Shown: positions 13,775 to 26,235, counted from the stretch's first letter. The stretch is 64,000 nucleotides of DNA from Warburgia ugandensis (GCA_035236585.1 CP141128.1:25821618-25885617), one strand, 5' to 3'. The notes: generated from the sequence alone by a model not told the origin. Made by a program: numbers and translations.

Positions 13775-14110
13775 AGGTTATGTCTAACCTAGGTAGCTCC
13801 TCTCTTTTAAACTTGCCATGCTGCTTACTAGTAAGATCCTACCTTGATCAACCACTTCACACCCTCCTCAATCAATTATAACTAATTTAAGTCATAGAAT
13901 TTGTTGGCATAACAAGGCATTTGGGCCACTAAAGTGGCATTAGGTTGCTTCCTTCTAAGAGGGTCCTATGAGCTCATCAGCTACTATAGGTCACTTCTAA
14001 GTTGATTTGAATTGATTGTTAAGCTAGGGTTGCACATATGGTGATGTTTAACCCAAGTGGGCCAAGGGATAGTTACTAAATCCACCCTTAATCATGTAGG
14101 TGTGAGTACT
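13775..14110 (-). other. Leader module of H1, shared with the long LTRs
   Basis: Plus-strand blocks GGTAGCTCCTCTCTTTT, GGGTCCTATGAGCTCA and GTGGGCCAAGGGAT occur in the same order in H2 (58726-59150) and in the middle of long LTRs D, C, E and B. In each case the module is in sense with its element. In H1 it lies just upstream of the gag-like remnant. Confidence 0.5.
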
Positions 14111-14142
14111 GTAGATTTTTAACCACAAGTGCATGGGATATT

Positions 14143-14560
14143 TGTAATGACTCCATTTTTGTAACCTTGAAATCCCAAGTTGGTAATGAAAAGTTCACTT
14201 TTTGAGATAAGGGTATTTTGGTCATTTCACTGTTTACCCTGACTAGACCCAGAAATTTGGTCCTGAGAATGGTATCCTTAGGGGCGTCTCGGAAAAAGGA
14301 GTCCAACAAGACTAGAATCACCTAAAACAGAGTTAAAATGAGCAAGTTATGGCCCTTTGAAGTTCAAGGGCAAAATTGTAATTTAATTTCAAAACAGATT
14401 TGACCTGAGAAAATAGGGAGCCGTTTTGATACGGGCACCCCTCTTCTTCTCAAACCTACAGGAGGGTTCTAGAATGGCAGTGTGCAGGGGAAAAACCACC
14501 GCTATTCTGGAGGTTTCTCCACCGCCATTCCATGGCGGTAGAAACCCCCCTCCAGAACCC
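14143..14560 (+). repeat. 5' LTR remnant of element A
   Basis: Matches the first 400 or so bp of the element's own 3' LTR (from 18090) and of solo LTR A' (from 49787), including TTTTTGAGATAAGGGTATTT and the CCAGAACCC block. It passes directly into gag-derived sequence. Confidence 0.85.
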
Positions 14561-17500
14561 TAAGTGTAACAGGAATCATTTAGGCAAACCATGTCCCACT
14601 TTCAACATCACTTGCTATACTTGTGGAGAATTAGGACATTTTGCTAGGAATTGTCCTAAAAGGAAAGTTGAAGAGCATAAAGGAGATCAGGCTCCAAAGA
14701 GCCAAGGATGTGTCTTTGCCCTCACTTCCAGTCAAGCCCAGGCTTCAAATGCAGTAGTTGAAGGTATTCTTTCTATCTATGATACACCTGCTAAAGTTCA
14801 ATTTGATACAAGCTCCACTCATTCTTTCATATCCCAGGAGTTTGCATCAACCTTGGACATTATACCACAGGACCTGGACTTCACTCTAGAAGTCATGACT
14901 CCTATAGGCCAAGCACTTCCCACCTATTCTTATCTCCAGGATGTCCCAGTTTTGGTCAAAGATCATTTGCTACATGCCAATCTTATTCACTTAGATATGA
15001 ATGACTTCGACGCCATCCTAGGAATGGACTGGCTAGCCCTTCATCAAGCCTTTATTGATTGCTGCTAAAAAAGTGTCACTTTTACCCTACCTAATGGAGA
15101 CACTTTCACCCTCCAAGGAAGAAAGGATTATTCTGGAGCGTGTGTTATTTCTGCCATAAAAGCAGTTAAGCACATTGCTCAGGGATGTCCCTTCTTCTTG
15201 GCCAAGATTGAATCTGTCGAGAGTCCCCAACCAAAGCTAGAGGATGTCGAGGTAGTCCAAGAATTTCCTGACATATTCCCTGAGGACTTACCAAGTCTAC
15301 CCCCACCAAGAGAAATTGAGTTTACCATTGACCTTATACCCGACACTTCCCCTATTTCCAAAGCTCCTTACCGAATGGCTCATGCAGAACTAAAAGAATT
15401 GAAGACCCAGTTACAGGAACTACTTGACAAAGGGTTCATACGACCTAGCGTATCTCCGTGGGGAGCTCCAGTCCTTTTCGTTAAGAAAAAGGATGGCTCC
15501 ATGAGATTATGCATAGACTATCAGATGCTAAATAAGGTCACCATTAAGAATAAGTACCCCCTTCCCCGAATTCATGATCTTTTCCATCAACTTTAGTTAG
15601 CTAGAGTCTTCTCTGAGATTGATCTATGATCCAGATACCATCAACTTCGAGTTAGAGAAGAAGATATCCCCAAGACAGCCTTCAGGACTCGATACGACCA
15701 TTATGAATTCAAAGTGATGTCCTTTGGTTTAACTAATGCTCTAGCCGCGTTTATGGACCTCATGAATAGGGTGTTCAAGGAGTATTTAGATAAATTCATC
15801 AGTGTTTGTGGATGATATCTTGATATATTCAGAAACTCCTGAAGACCATAAGGAACATCTAAGGATAACATTAACCACCCTACGAGCACACAAGTTATAT
15901 GCAAAATTCAGTAAGTGTGAGTTTTGGCTGAAAAAGGTTAATTTCTTAGGACACATTATTTCTCAAGATGGCACAGCAGTCGACCCCAGGTTGAATTAGT
16001 ACATAAATGGGAAAGACCTAAGACAATCACAGAAATAAGAAGCTTCTTAGGACTTACTAGATATTACAGGAGATTCATCAAGGGTTTTTCACGAATTGTT
16101 GTACCTTTAACTAAGTTGACCAGGAGAGACACAAGATTTGAATGGACTAATAAATGTGAGGAAAGCTTCTAGGAACTAAGAGAAGGTTAACTACAGCACC
16201 TGTCCTTAGCTTACCTTCAGGAAGTGGCAGGTTTGAGATATACAGCGATGCCTCGCAACAAGGACAAGGCTATGTACTTATGCAACATGGGAAGGTAATT
16301 GCTTATGCTTCTCAGCAACTCAAGAAGCATGAAGTCAATTACATAAACCCATGACTTGGAATTAGCAGCCATAGTCTTTGCCTTGCGAATCTAGAGACAT
16401 TATCTATATGGGGAAAAGTTTGAAGTTTTCTCAGATCATAAGAGTCTTAAATATATCTTTTCCCAACAAGACTTAAACATGTGACAAAGAAGATGGATGG
16501 AATACTTAAAAGACTATGACTTCTCCGTTCATTATCACCCTGGAAAAGCCAATATGGTAGCTAATGCAATAAGTAGAAAAACCCAAGGGATGTGTGTAAG
16601 TTTATCTATTAAGAGATGGAAGCTATTACAAGAAGTAATAACGTGGAAACTAGACATAAGTAAGTGCAAGATCATTATGGCAGGTCTAATGATAAAGTCA
16701 GCTGTTAATTAAAAGGTTAAGCAAGTACAGCAAGGAGATCCGGACATACAAGCTTTCATAGGAAAACCAGGGTTTACTAAAGGGGAAGAGGGTAGCGTTT
16801 ACATTCAAGGAAGATTAGTGGTACCGACTAATGAAGAATTAAGACAAGAAATCTTAAAAGAGGCTCATCGGTCTAAGTATACTATACACCCGGGAGGAAC
16901 TAAGATGTATCAAGACTTAAAGAGACAATATTGGTGGGATAGTATGAAAAGAGACATAGGAAAATTTGTGGCAAAGTGTTTAACATGTCAACAAGTAAAG
17001 GCCGAACATCAAAGACATGCGGGATTGTTACAACCCCTTGAGTTACCCAAATGGAAATGGGATCATATTACCATGGACTTCATTGTAGGGTTACCCAGGA
17101 CCTCAAAGGGTCATGACATGATCTGGGTAATTGTTGATAGATTGACTAAGACAGCCCATTTCCTTCCTATACGCCATACCCAATCCACTGACAGCCTATC
17201 TCAGCTATACATCAAAGAGATAGTGAGTTTACATGGCATACCCCTTAGTATCACTTTAGATAGGGATAGCCGATTCACTTCACAACTCTGGAAGTCCGTC
17301 CAAAAATCCATAGCATCTTCCTTGAACTTTAACACAGCACTCGATTGGAAGCAGAGCTGGGATGAAAATCTACCGCTAGTAGAGTTCGTGTACAACAACA
17401 GCTTTCAGTCGATCATTGGCATGGCTCCGTACGAGGCACTCTATGGGAGACCCTGTAGATCACCCACCAGTTGGAGTGAAGTTGGAGAGTCCAGGGTGAT

Positions 17501-18038
17501 CCAGTCCGAGCTGGTGGAGCAATGCGCTGAGAAGGTCAAACTCATAAGGAAAAGCCTCCTCATAGCTCAAAGCCGGCAAAAGAGCTATGCTGATCAAAGG
17601 AGGAGACCATTAGAATTCGACATAGGAGAGCACGTTTTCCTGAAGATATCTCCCACTAAAGGAATTATGCAGTTCGGTATCAAAGGCAAGTTTAGTCTGC
17701 GTTACATAGGACCTTTTGAAATCCTGGAGAAAGTCGGAAAAGTGGCCTACAGGATCACACTACCCCCTCAGCTATCTGAAGTGCATAACGTATTCCATAT
17801 ATCTATGCTAAGGAGGTACGTGCCTGACCCTGCTCATGTCATCAACCAAGTACCCATAGAGTTGACGGAGGATCTCAAGCTAGAGACGAGACCAATTGAG
17901 GTTCTGGATCACAAGAGTAAGAAGCTACAGAACAAAGACATGCACCTAGTCAAAGTTTTGTAGAGAAATGCGCACATGGAAGAAGAGACTTGGGAACTGG
18001 AGTCAGAAATGCGAGAAAAGTACCCTGAGATCTTTTGA
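14532..18038 (+). pseudogene. gag-pol remnants of element A
   Basis: Visible parts in order: a CCHC zinc knuckle CYTCGELGHFARNC (14613-14654); a retropepsin-like region (about 14790-15060); reverse transcriptase with [15 protein letters not shown] and FVDDILIYS (about 15360-15990); RNase H (about 16240-16600, with YHPGKAN); integrase with the zinc-binding N-terminus (H...[17 protein letters not shown], about 16850-17000), core (about 17070-17420) and GPY/F-type module (about 17700-17830); and a chromodomain remnant ending near 18038. In plants this polyprotein makes virus-like particles and inserts cDNA, with the chromodomain guiding insertion into heterochromatin. It is a fossil with many interruptions. 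Confidence 0.9.
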
Positions 18039-18074
18039 TTGTATATATTGTAGAATTTTGGGGGGAAAATGCCC

Positions 18075-18089
18075 CTAAGGGGGTAAGAA
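18075..18089 (+). other. Polypurine tract of element A
   Basis: CCTAAGGGGGTAAGAA directly precedes the 3' LTR start TGTAATGACTCC. This is the expected position of the plus-strand priming site. Confidence 0.7.
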
Positions 18090-20711
18090 TGTAATGACTC
18101 CATTTTTGTAACCTTGAAATCCCAAGTTCGTAATGAAAAGTTCACTTTTTGAGATAAGGGTATTTTGGTCATTTCACTGTTCACCCTGACTAGACCCATA
18201 ATTTTGGTCCTAAGAATGGTACCCTTATGTGAACCATGAAAAAAGGAGTCCAACAAGATCAAAATCACCCAAAACGGAGTTAAAATGAGCAAGTTATGGC
18301 CCTTTGAAGTTCAAGGGCAAAATTGTAATTTAATTTCAAAACGGATTTGGCCTGAGAAAATAGGGAGCCGTTTTGATACAGGCACCCGGCCACGAACTAG
18401 GTACGCCTTAAACCACTCCAAACCCATCTCCCCCTCAGTCTTAGTATGAATTTCCCTAAGTTTTTGCATGAGAAACCATGCAAAACGGGGCTCTAGGGAG
18501 CCACAACGGACCCAGAGAAGGTGCCTAGGGCGTACTGGTTCGACAGGGTCGAACTAGGGCATCCCGAGGATGCCCAGGTCACTACGAGATGAAAACGCGC
18601 TATGTGCGTTAAGGAAACCCGATGGGCGCGTTCGTCGACGCGCTTGCAAATGAGAAAGACGAGCAGAAGCCCGATGCGTCAGCAGATGCGCCCGGTAGGG
18701 CAGGAGCCACTGACGCAGGATGCATTAACGTCCCGAGCTCCCGTCTCGTATGGGCCTTCTATGTATTCTAAATACTAAAATGCCCATAACTTAAGCTCTA
18801 GGACTTCGATTGAGGCGCCGTGAGAGGCGTTGTGTCCGTATCGATGGTGCGGACACACCCAAACCATAAAATACCTAATCAAGCCCCTATCTAAGGCTGG
18901 CATGACCCTTAAACCATGATAGTGGTGTGGGGACACTAAACCTTTGCAAACCTGACTATACTAAGGCCCAGTTAGGGACCTTAGGAGGCCCTTAGGCATG
19001 GGAATGAACCCTTAATGCTTAGGTAGTGAGGTAAACTGGTCTAGAACCTATAAAAATAGGCCAAGCTAACCTTTTTCCCCTAAGCCATGTCTAAGAAAGT
19101 ATGAGGACAAGCGTGATCAAACCAAGTAGGTGCTCTATTGCTAGTAGACTTTTTAAAAAGAACCCATGATGTTTTGAAGTAGGTGTTCTATCGCTACTAG
19201 ACTTTTTAAAAGAATCCATGATATTTTGAAGTAGGTTCTCTATCGCTATTAGACTTTTTAAAAGAACCCATGATGTTTTGAAGTACGTGCTCTATCGCTA
19301 CTAGACTTTTTAAAAGAACCCATGATGCTAGACTTTTTAAAAGAACCCATGATGTTTTGAAGTAGGTGTTCTATCGCTACTAGACTTTTAAAAAGAACCC
19401 ATAATGCTTTGAGACTGCTTGTTTTGAGTCATGGTTTCTTTTCTAATGTATGTTTTATGTATAGCATGAATTGATTTCATAAATGAACTTAGCATGCATA
19501 TGAAAAATACATTGCGCATATATTGCCAAGATATGTGTTACATGCATAAACATGTTTTGAAAAAGGATTCTTGTTTGCATGATAAGTGTAGCCTTGGCTA
19601 ATGAGGGCGGGCTGATGAGAGCGGGCCAGAGAGAGCTGACAGGCTTCTAGGCTGTCAGGCTTCTAGGCAGGGTTATGACTTTGAATGAGATACTAGCATG
19701 AGTAGATTTTATGCATTGCATGCATGTTTTGCAACTAATTGCATAAATTACATGATTTGAGATGATTGAGCTTTGGCTTTATCTTTAGATGCTTTTGGGC
19801 TAGTAAGCTCGTGGGCGCTATGCCAAGAGGTTCAGGGTGGCCTCCCAGCCTCTACCACTATTAGGTGGAAAGGGTACCATGCAAAAAAGGCATGTCCTTA
19901 CTTCGATTGCATGTGGAACAAAGGACTCCCATTGGTGTCACAGCACTGGGTTGAAGTGTCATATGCCCCGTGGAGGCTATGATCGCGTGTCCCCAGGTAC
20001 CCGGGGACCACATGGTGATGAGGTCATGGGCATAGTGTGCCCTATGTTTTTGAGGATTTACTTGCATTGCATATGGCATGACATGAGGATGGTCGACCAT
20101 ACCATAGATCCATGAGTTGGATTTAGATGAGCATCTTATGCATATCATAGTATATTTTTCATGATATCTATGTTACTTTCGACTTGGATTATGCGATTCT
20201 TTAAGTCGTTAGTATTCTATTTTGACAATGGCATTTTAATATCGATATTGAACATGAGTGTTCAAACATGCACATGGTTTAAAGAACATATGGTTTTAAA
20301 ACATTGCATACATTGTAAAACTAGTAGTGATAGACTCCTACTGAGTATAGTGTATACTCACCCAATCCTTAACATTTTTCAGATACAAGTAAACACTTAA
20401 GGATAGGATATACCGCAACAGAGAACATCCGAATTAAGTACAAGAAAGTAAACCCCGACCTTATCTTTCAGTGAATGTTACTTGATTGTAGTTACTCTCT
20501 GTAGCTAGGGCTGTGACTAACACTTTCTTGGGAATAGAGTTGATTTAAAACTATGCCATGGCTATATGATTTGAAAATGTGTTTTGACACTCGGGGTTTT
20601 ATACGAAAGATTGCTTTCCAAAACAAAAAAAAAAATTCATGCATTTCATATTTCTAAAGCAAGAGCTCGCCTTTTTATGAAATCACATCATACAAAACCC
20701 AAGTCGTCACA
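18090..20711 (+). repeat. 3' LTR of element A
   Basis: Begins TGTAATGACTCC and ends ...AAGTCGTCACA. It is collinear with solo LTR A' (49787-52396) except where each has private gains or losses. It contains a GC-rich motif zone (about 18590-18740) and an expanded 52-bp tandem repeat (19126-19412). It runs straight back into H1 sequence at 20712. Confidence 0.92.
19126..19412 (+). repeat. 52-bp minisatellite in 3' LTR of A
   Basis: Units starting GTAGGTG at 19126, 19179, 19231, 19283 and 19362, with a partial unit near 19327. Each contains a TCGCTACTAGACTTTTTAAA-like core. Solo LTR A' has a single unit (51136-51188), so the array grew inside this LTR copy. Confidence 0.93.
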
Positions 20712-21798
20712 CTATTATAGTGTAGCTTATGCAAGTACAGGTCGATCCCATAGAGACTTGATTTAAAAAGTAGGAATTTCAATAAAATTTAATTATGTAA
20801 AATTAAAAATAAATCACTCAAAATTACTAGAATTATTGAAATGAGAATCAATGTTCAAATCTAATCAACTTCTCAAAAATACAGAATTTTCAATTCCGAA
20901 ATAAAACAAATAAAATCAAATAACAAGAAAAAACTACTTTCCTAGATCAATCTTTATCAAAATCTTCACTTATGATATTCTAAAAACTAATCCTCCTTTA
21001 CAGGTATCTTCAACACTTTCTTGATTAGTGATCCACCGGTCAGATTTGACAGATTCTTCAAAATCAAAGAGATCTAGGCTAAATTATAATTTTAAGATTT
21101 GGATGGCTCAGATTGATTTTTGGATTTCAGATAAAAGATTAGAAACCTTAATTAGATCTAGGGATGTCCTAAGAATGACTCTGTAAAATATATTTGAAAT
21201 CTGAGAAGAAACAAAGGAGAAATGGTGGTTTTTATTTTGATTAAGGTTAACCCGTTGATTGGGTTAAGCCTTAAATGATCTGATTTAGATGGATTTGTTG
21301 CTGGATAAGAAAAAATGCAGATAAAACAAAATCGGAATAAAACAGGACACAGATGTATATAAATTGGGGACACAGATGGAATTAATGAAAACGAATAGAA
21401 ATGCAATTTCTTTTAAAGAGGAGGGGCAAAATTGGAATTTTTTGAAAATCTAGTTTTAAAAAAAAAACCAGATGAAGGAAGAGAAATGAAGGAAATGGAG
21501 GGTGAAGGAGAAGAGGAGGAAAGAGGAAAGAAGAAAAAGAGGGAAACCTGACTTGGGTTTCTAGTCTCCTTGCTGTCCGATAACACAGACACGCTAGAGG
21601 GGATGGCAGGAGAAGAGGGTAGATGAAGAACGTAGGTAAACCTTGACCCGAGGAGATGGGGAAGAAGGAAGAGGAGAAAAGAGAGGGACTAGGAGGTTGC
21701 AGGCAAGAGAGTGGGGCGAGTGGCTGGTGGAGTGATGTTCGGCTTATGTAAGGGAAAATCTGGGCGATCCCACTACTCCAGCAGAGTGGTGAACTGGG

Positions 21799-21882
<84 letters not shown>

Positions 21883-23162
21883 TGGGCATGGGAGGGGTTG
21901 GCCAGTCGGGTGGAGATGACACCGGAGGTGAGGGAGAACAAGAGAGAATAGAGGAGATGAGGGTGGTGCGTTGGTGGCTTCTAGTGCGGTGCTAGAAGAT
22001 GGGTGCATAGTGGGGTGGCCAAGGGAAGATGCGGTGCTAAGACTTGTCTTTCCTAGCAACTCATCAGAGGGTGGTTGTGGTGCATGAAAGTGGAAGGAGA
22101 AATAAGGGGAAAGTGAAAAAGAAAGAAGAGGAATGAGAGAAGGTGTAGTGCTGGAGAGAAGAGAGATAGAGGAAGAGAAGAGTTAGATGAGATGGGAAGT
22201 GGGAGAGTGAAGAGAAGGAGCAGCAGGTAAGGGATTGCTGTCCGAGTCTGGAAGCAGAGGGGGACGATGAGAAGGAAGGGGGGAAGAGAGGAAGAGCTGA
22301 GAAGAAGGGAATTGGGAACATGAGAGAGAGCGAGAATGGAGAAAGATAGGAGAAGAGAAGAGAATGGAGAGAGGTCTGGGTACGTGAGAATGAGGAAGGG
22401 AAAAAGAGAGAAGAAAAAAGGAGAAAAATAAGGAGGGAAAGAGAAAAGAAAGGAAAGAGGGAGTGGGAGTGGGAAAGGAAATAAGAGAAAAATAAAAAGG
22501 AAAAGAGAGAAGTGGAGAAAGAGAGTGGGGGAGGGGTTTCCTTTTTGTGCATAATTTCCAATTGAGCTCCTTTATTGTTTAGGAAATTATTCCATCCATC
22601 TTCATGGGTGATCTGATCCATCCAGTGCACTTTAAGATGATTTGCACCGTTAACTTTTAATCGTATCCATCAACACCTCTTTTGGTTAATCTACAAAAGA
22701 AAAGACTAAATCAGAATCATCTAAATCGTATAGTAATCATCTAATGAGCTCTAATGATCATCTGACTGTTGATTTTGCAAAATTAAGATTTGGATGGTCA
22801 ATTGGAGTTAAATTCAAAATCAAGCTATGTTTTGCAAAATTGAACTGTTAGATGATCTAATTGAATGCTAAATTAGGGGTATTTTGACTAAAATTGAACA
22901 CTTAACAAGTACCCTTACTAATTCATTTAAGCATTCACACATAGCTCAATCAACAAATATTCACCTTAAAGAATTGGAAAGAAGTTAGAATATCTCACAA
23001 TGACTTCTTAGAATTAGTCATCGCGTACATGAGTTGGTCCATGTACATGCCACCTCCTCTTCCAGGTTAGGATAGCCCACCCTTGACCTATATAATTACA
23101 ACCCTTTACTTTTGAATAAATGAATCACATATAAAAATCTACAAGCAAGTCCTAACTATAAT
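20712..23162 (-). mobile_element. H1 internal region, 5' leader part (antisense)
   Basis: Begins with TATTATAGTGTAGC...CAGGTCGATCCCATAGAG (20713-20755). Together with CACAAGTGCATGG left of element A, this rebuilds a motif also seen in H2 at about 59809-59870. The rest is non-coding: AT-rich 20760-21420, strongly purine-rich 21425-22535 and AT-rich 22560-23162. I cannot exclude that part is a further unrecognised insertion. E interrupts it at 23163. Long open frames on either strand in the purine tract are composition artefacts. Confidence 0.55.
21425..22535. repeat. Long purine-rich (plus strand) tract with (AG)n core
   Basis: About 1.1 kb in which the plus strand is overwhelmingly A and G (GAGGAAGAG-type runs), with a pure AG microsatellite at 21803-21879. 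Reading frames of up to 225 codons here encode only Ser/Leu/Pro or Arg/Glu-rich low complexity. In H1 sense it is a pyrimidine-rich leader. Confidence 0.85.
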
Positions 23163-23632
23163 TGTAACACCCTTAATTTTTGGTAAGGAAATTAAATAAA
23201 TAATGAAATTTAGAATTTGAAGGAAAATCAAGTTGGAATATTAGGGTTATGAAAAATGCACTTCTCATATAAGTGGAATCATGGTGTGAGACATGTATAA
23301 TTGAAAACATATTCGACAAATCCTTCAAAATGACTGTAAGCACAACAATTTCTGAATACGGATAAAAAATTCGTATTTTTCTTTTTTTTTTTATGAATAA
23401 AAGGGAAAAATGGTAATTTTACAAATAACCAAGACCTAAGACATCAAAATCTGGAATGTACTCAGAAATACAAATCCAACGCCGCTAAGTACGCTCAATT
23501 CTGAGCCTGGGAGAATAAAACAAAATTTTCTCCATAAAAGGGCAATTTGGTCTTTCCACACATCTATGGGGCTCATAAGGGACCCAAAAAGGGATACAAC
23601 GTCTAGAAAATAGCCCATCATTAGTCAAACCG

Positions 23633-23664
23633 CTACCACCTGCTAGTGGAGAAGGAGGTGGTAG
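23633..23664 (+). promoter_or_regulatory. Upstream hairpin in LTR E
   Basis: Arms CTACCACCT (23633-23641) and AGGTGGTAG (23656-23664) with a 14-nt loop, 90 bp upstream of the TATA box. D has the same structure with one mismatch, and C and F keep parts of it. A regulatory protein-binding role is possible but unproven. Confidence 0.6.
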
Positions 23665-23753
23665 TGGGAATCCTAAGACAATTAAATATTCAAAAGAAAT
23701 CAAGTTGATAATTACAAGTCATCATGGAAAGTTCAAAACACCTCTATAAATAG

Positions 23754-23763
23754 CTCATAAAAA
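23754..23763 (+). promoter_or_regulatory. TATA box of LTR E
   Basis: CTATAAATAG, 592 bp from the LTR start. Position and sequence are conserved in B, C, D and F. Transcription would start about 30 bp downstream, leaving some 4.3 kb of LTR inside the transcript. Confidence 0.8.
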
Positions 23764-25859
23764 TGACAAAAATTCTCCTAATATTCCTCACGAGGTCCCC
23801 TGGCATGCTTCAAAATTCCAGATCTAGAAACATTCCCCATCTTCTCTAATTTCTTTTTCTTTCTCTTCTTCTCTCTTATTCTCTGTGGGCGTGTCCACAG
23901 ATGCACCAGGCACTCTAAACTAATTAGAGATGTCGGGTACGTCCACAGACGTGTCGTCCCTGATGGAGGGTTTTTGCCTAGAAACCCTATTTCAATTAGG
24001 AATCAAGACACAGCTGGTTCCATGATGATCCACCTCCTAGATCTCCAGAAAAATCAGAACAAAATCCAACCAAGTAATGTTTATCGTCTCTGGCAGTTTC
24101 TTCACAAAATTCTAGCCAATTTAGTCATGAATAGAGATCTTACACTGTTGGAGGTCTTCAGAATCAGGTGTACTTCAAAACCCCCATGGTTCCCCACCTT
24201 CTTCGACAATGATGAAGGAATAATTATAGATTGTATGTATTTCTGGCAAAGCTAGGGTTTCTTATTTCTTCAACATTTTTCTCCTTCTCCGGTGAACTTC
24301 TACTCCTCAAACCAGCACAGGTAGGTGTACATGTCCTCCCTCTTTCCATTACGGCCATTCCATGGAGTTTTTTGGCAAGAATGGGATCTCCCTGCCATTG
24401 ATCCATCGGAAATGATGGATCCAGGTTGGATGGTTGAGATCCCATCCATCCATAGCTCAAATGTAACTTCGAGCCATTGGATGGATTCCTGGGGCCCAGA
24501 AATCCCAGAAGATGAAATTTCAGAGTTTGATTTAGACGGATGGATGAGATCTGGCCACAAGTGATCCGATGGTCCAAATCGGGACCGTCTCGCCTATAGC
24601 TTGTCACTTCCACCCAACCACCTGGGATAGGTGCTAATGGGCATAGGTTGCGGGTCATCCTACACCCTTATCCCAAATCTGATCTGGGCTGTCCAGTTTT
24701 GAATTGAAACTTTGTTTTTGCAATTTAGAGCCCGATATAGCTATGATTTTAGATCTAAAACCTGCTATGGGTTACTTGTCTCTTCTAGAATTCACTGAAA
24801 TTATTACATCTATGTTTTAAATTGTATTTAAATGATATATTTAGTAAAATTCATAGTAACAGTAGTGGATCATGATCAAGATGATCCCAAAATGGAAATC
24901 TGAACCAATGGATGTGTTTAGAGGATCCTAAAACCCTTAAGATCATATTCATAGTAAGATTTATGTGTAGATAGATCAAGTAATTAAACCAAAAATAGTA
25001 AGATTGAAATTCAGCCCATAAAACGGGCTAAAATCTTAAAAACTCAATTCTAATCTCAGTTTGACTCCAAATTTGGATCAAAAAGTTTAGTTGGATTCAT
25101 ATTAACAATTATGAAACAATAAAATTTTAATTTTAATTCCTTAAATATTATGAGATTAAGAAGATAACTATATTAATATCCTTGATCTACAAGATCTAGG
25201 ATGATCAGACTAATCAAACCTTGTTGGATGATGATATAATAATGTAATAACTTAAATTAGTGAGTTATATATAATTTTATAGGTAGATCTTAAGAGATCT
25301 GGCCTTAAAAGTAATAAAAACCATAAAAAGGGATGGGAATCTCCTTGATCAAGTTGATCAAGGATGATTGGGCTATATAGATATGTGTTGATGATGATAT
25401 TGAGTTAGGATTATGTGAATTTATGGAATGGATGATGAGGATTTGGGCTTGATCAAGATCTATGCTCTTAAGTGGGATAAAGTAACTTAAGATCTCCTTG
25501 ATTGGGTAGATCAAAGAAGATCAAATCAAGGGATGAGATACATCAATGATTTAACAATGAAATTATATCAATAAGAAATGTTGGATTTAAAATAAAATGA
25601 AGGATCAAGCTCTAAACTCTAAAAAGAGGAAAAATGAATAAGGATCAATTAAGACTTTTGGATCATGATAAGTGTTTATATCTTGTTAGATTTGCATTAA
25701 TTTTCCTTGCTTAGTAGAGTTAATTATAGAATTGTTTATTTATGCTTTTTATGCTTTATGTTTATGCTTTAGTGATTAAGTAATGGAAATTTCATTGAAA
25801 TTGTAATTAAATGAAATTAGAATGGAAGGACATTTACATGGAATGTATGACAAGGACTT

Positions 25860-26235
25860 AATGATAGTAAGGACCATAGTTAGTAGGATAATATAAGGAA
25901 TAAATTCCTTGGTCTAAATTAGGAGAATAATAAAACTCCATGAATGACATTTTAGTTCATGGATTTAATTAAAATCAAGTAGAAAGACTACTTAGGATTA
26001 AAATGAACATAGGAACCTTATGAAAGGTTGAGCTAGGGTCAAGTTAGTAAATGATGGACATAGTGGTTAAGGGGGTTATCTAATAGAGCCTTGCTCTCCT
26101 CCTACCTTCCGTTGACGTTTGTGAGGTCTAAACACCTCCTTACGTGAGGATTGAAATAACCATTTTGTTTTCAACCATTCAACTTGTAAGCCTTAGCCAA
26201 TTTGGCATAAGAGGAGCTTCTAGACTTAGGATGAA
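25860..26235 (+). other. Leader-type module in LTR E
   Basis: Block containing CTTGGTCTAAATTAGGAG, GTTGACGTTTGTGAGGTCTA and CATAAGAGGAGCTTCTAGAC. It matches collinear blocks in D (2350-2770), C (31370-31760) and B (36853-37235, 45834-46208) and, more distantly, in the leaders of H1 and H2. Confidence 0.6.

Larger units (their letters stand above)
10345..14142 (-). mobile_element. H1 internal region, 3' part (antisense)
   Basis: Collinear with H2 (about 55760-59150, same orientation), and its 10470-11760 portion with H3 (53740-54940, opposite orientation). In sense order it holds a leader block (about 13775-14110), a gag-like coding remnant (about 12760-13480), about 2.3 kb without recognisable coding sequence, and the tract GACTAGCAACATC next to the LTR. 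I recognise no protease, reverse transcriptase or integrase motifs. A non-autonomous, perhaps gag-only, LTR element is the best guess. It is old and broken in many places. It is interrupted at 14142 by element A and resumes at 20712. Confidence 0.65.
14143..20711 (+). mobile_element. Element A: decayed Ty3/gypsy chromovirus (Tekay/Del-like)
   Basis: A partial 5' LTR (from 14143, TGTAATGACTCC) and a fuller 3' LTR (18090-20711) bracket gag-pol remnants. Flanks carry TATT at 14139-14142 and 20713-20716, a probable target duplication. It lies inside H1. A conserved H-element motif is split exactly at the insertion point and rejoins across it. Pol order (protease, reverse transcriptase, RNase H, integrase, chromodomain) marks a chromovirus. 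LTRs of about 2.6 kb favour the Tekay/Del branch, which is inference. The element is broken in many places and much of the 5' half is absent. LTR comparison over the first 400 bp suggests roughly 5-8% divergence, so it is middle-aged. Confidence 0.9.

Noticed and set aside
21382-22630. Minus-strand open frames of 225 and 188 codons
   Set aside because: Low-complexity Ser/Leu/Pro sequence from the purine-rich tract, with no domain; composition explains the length.
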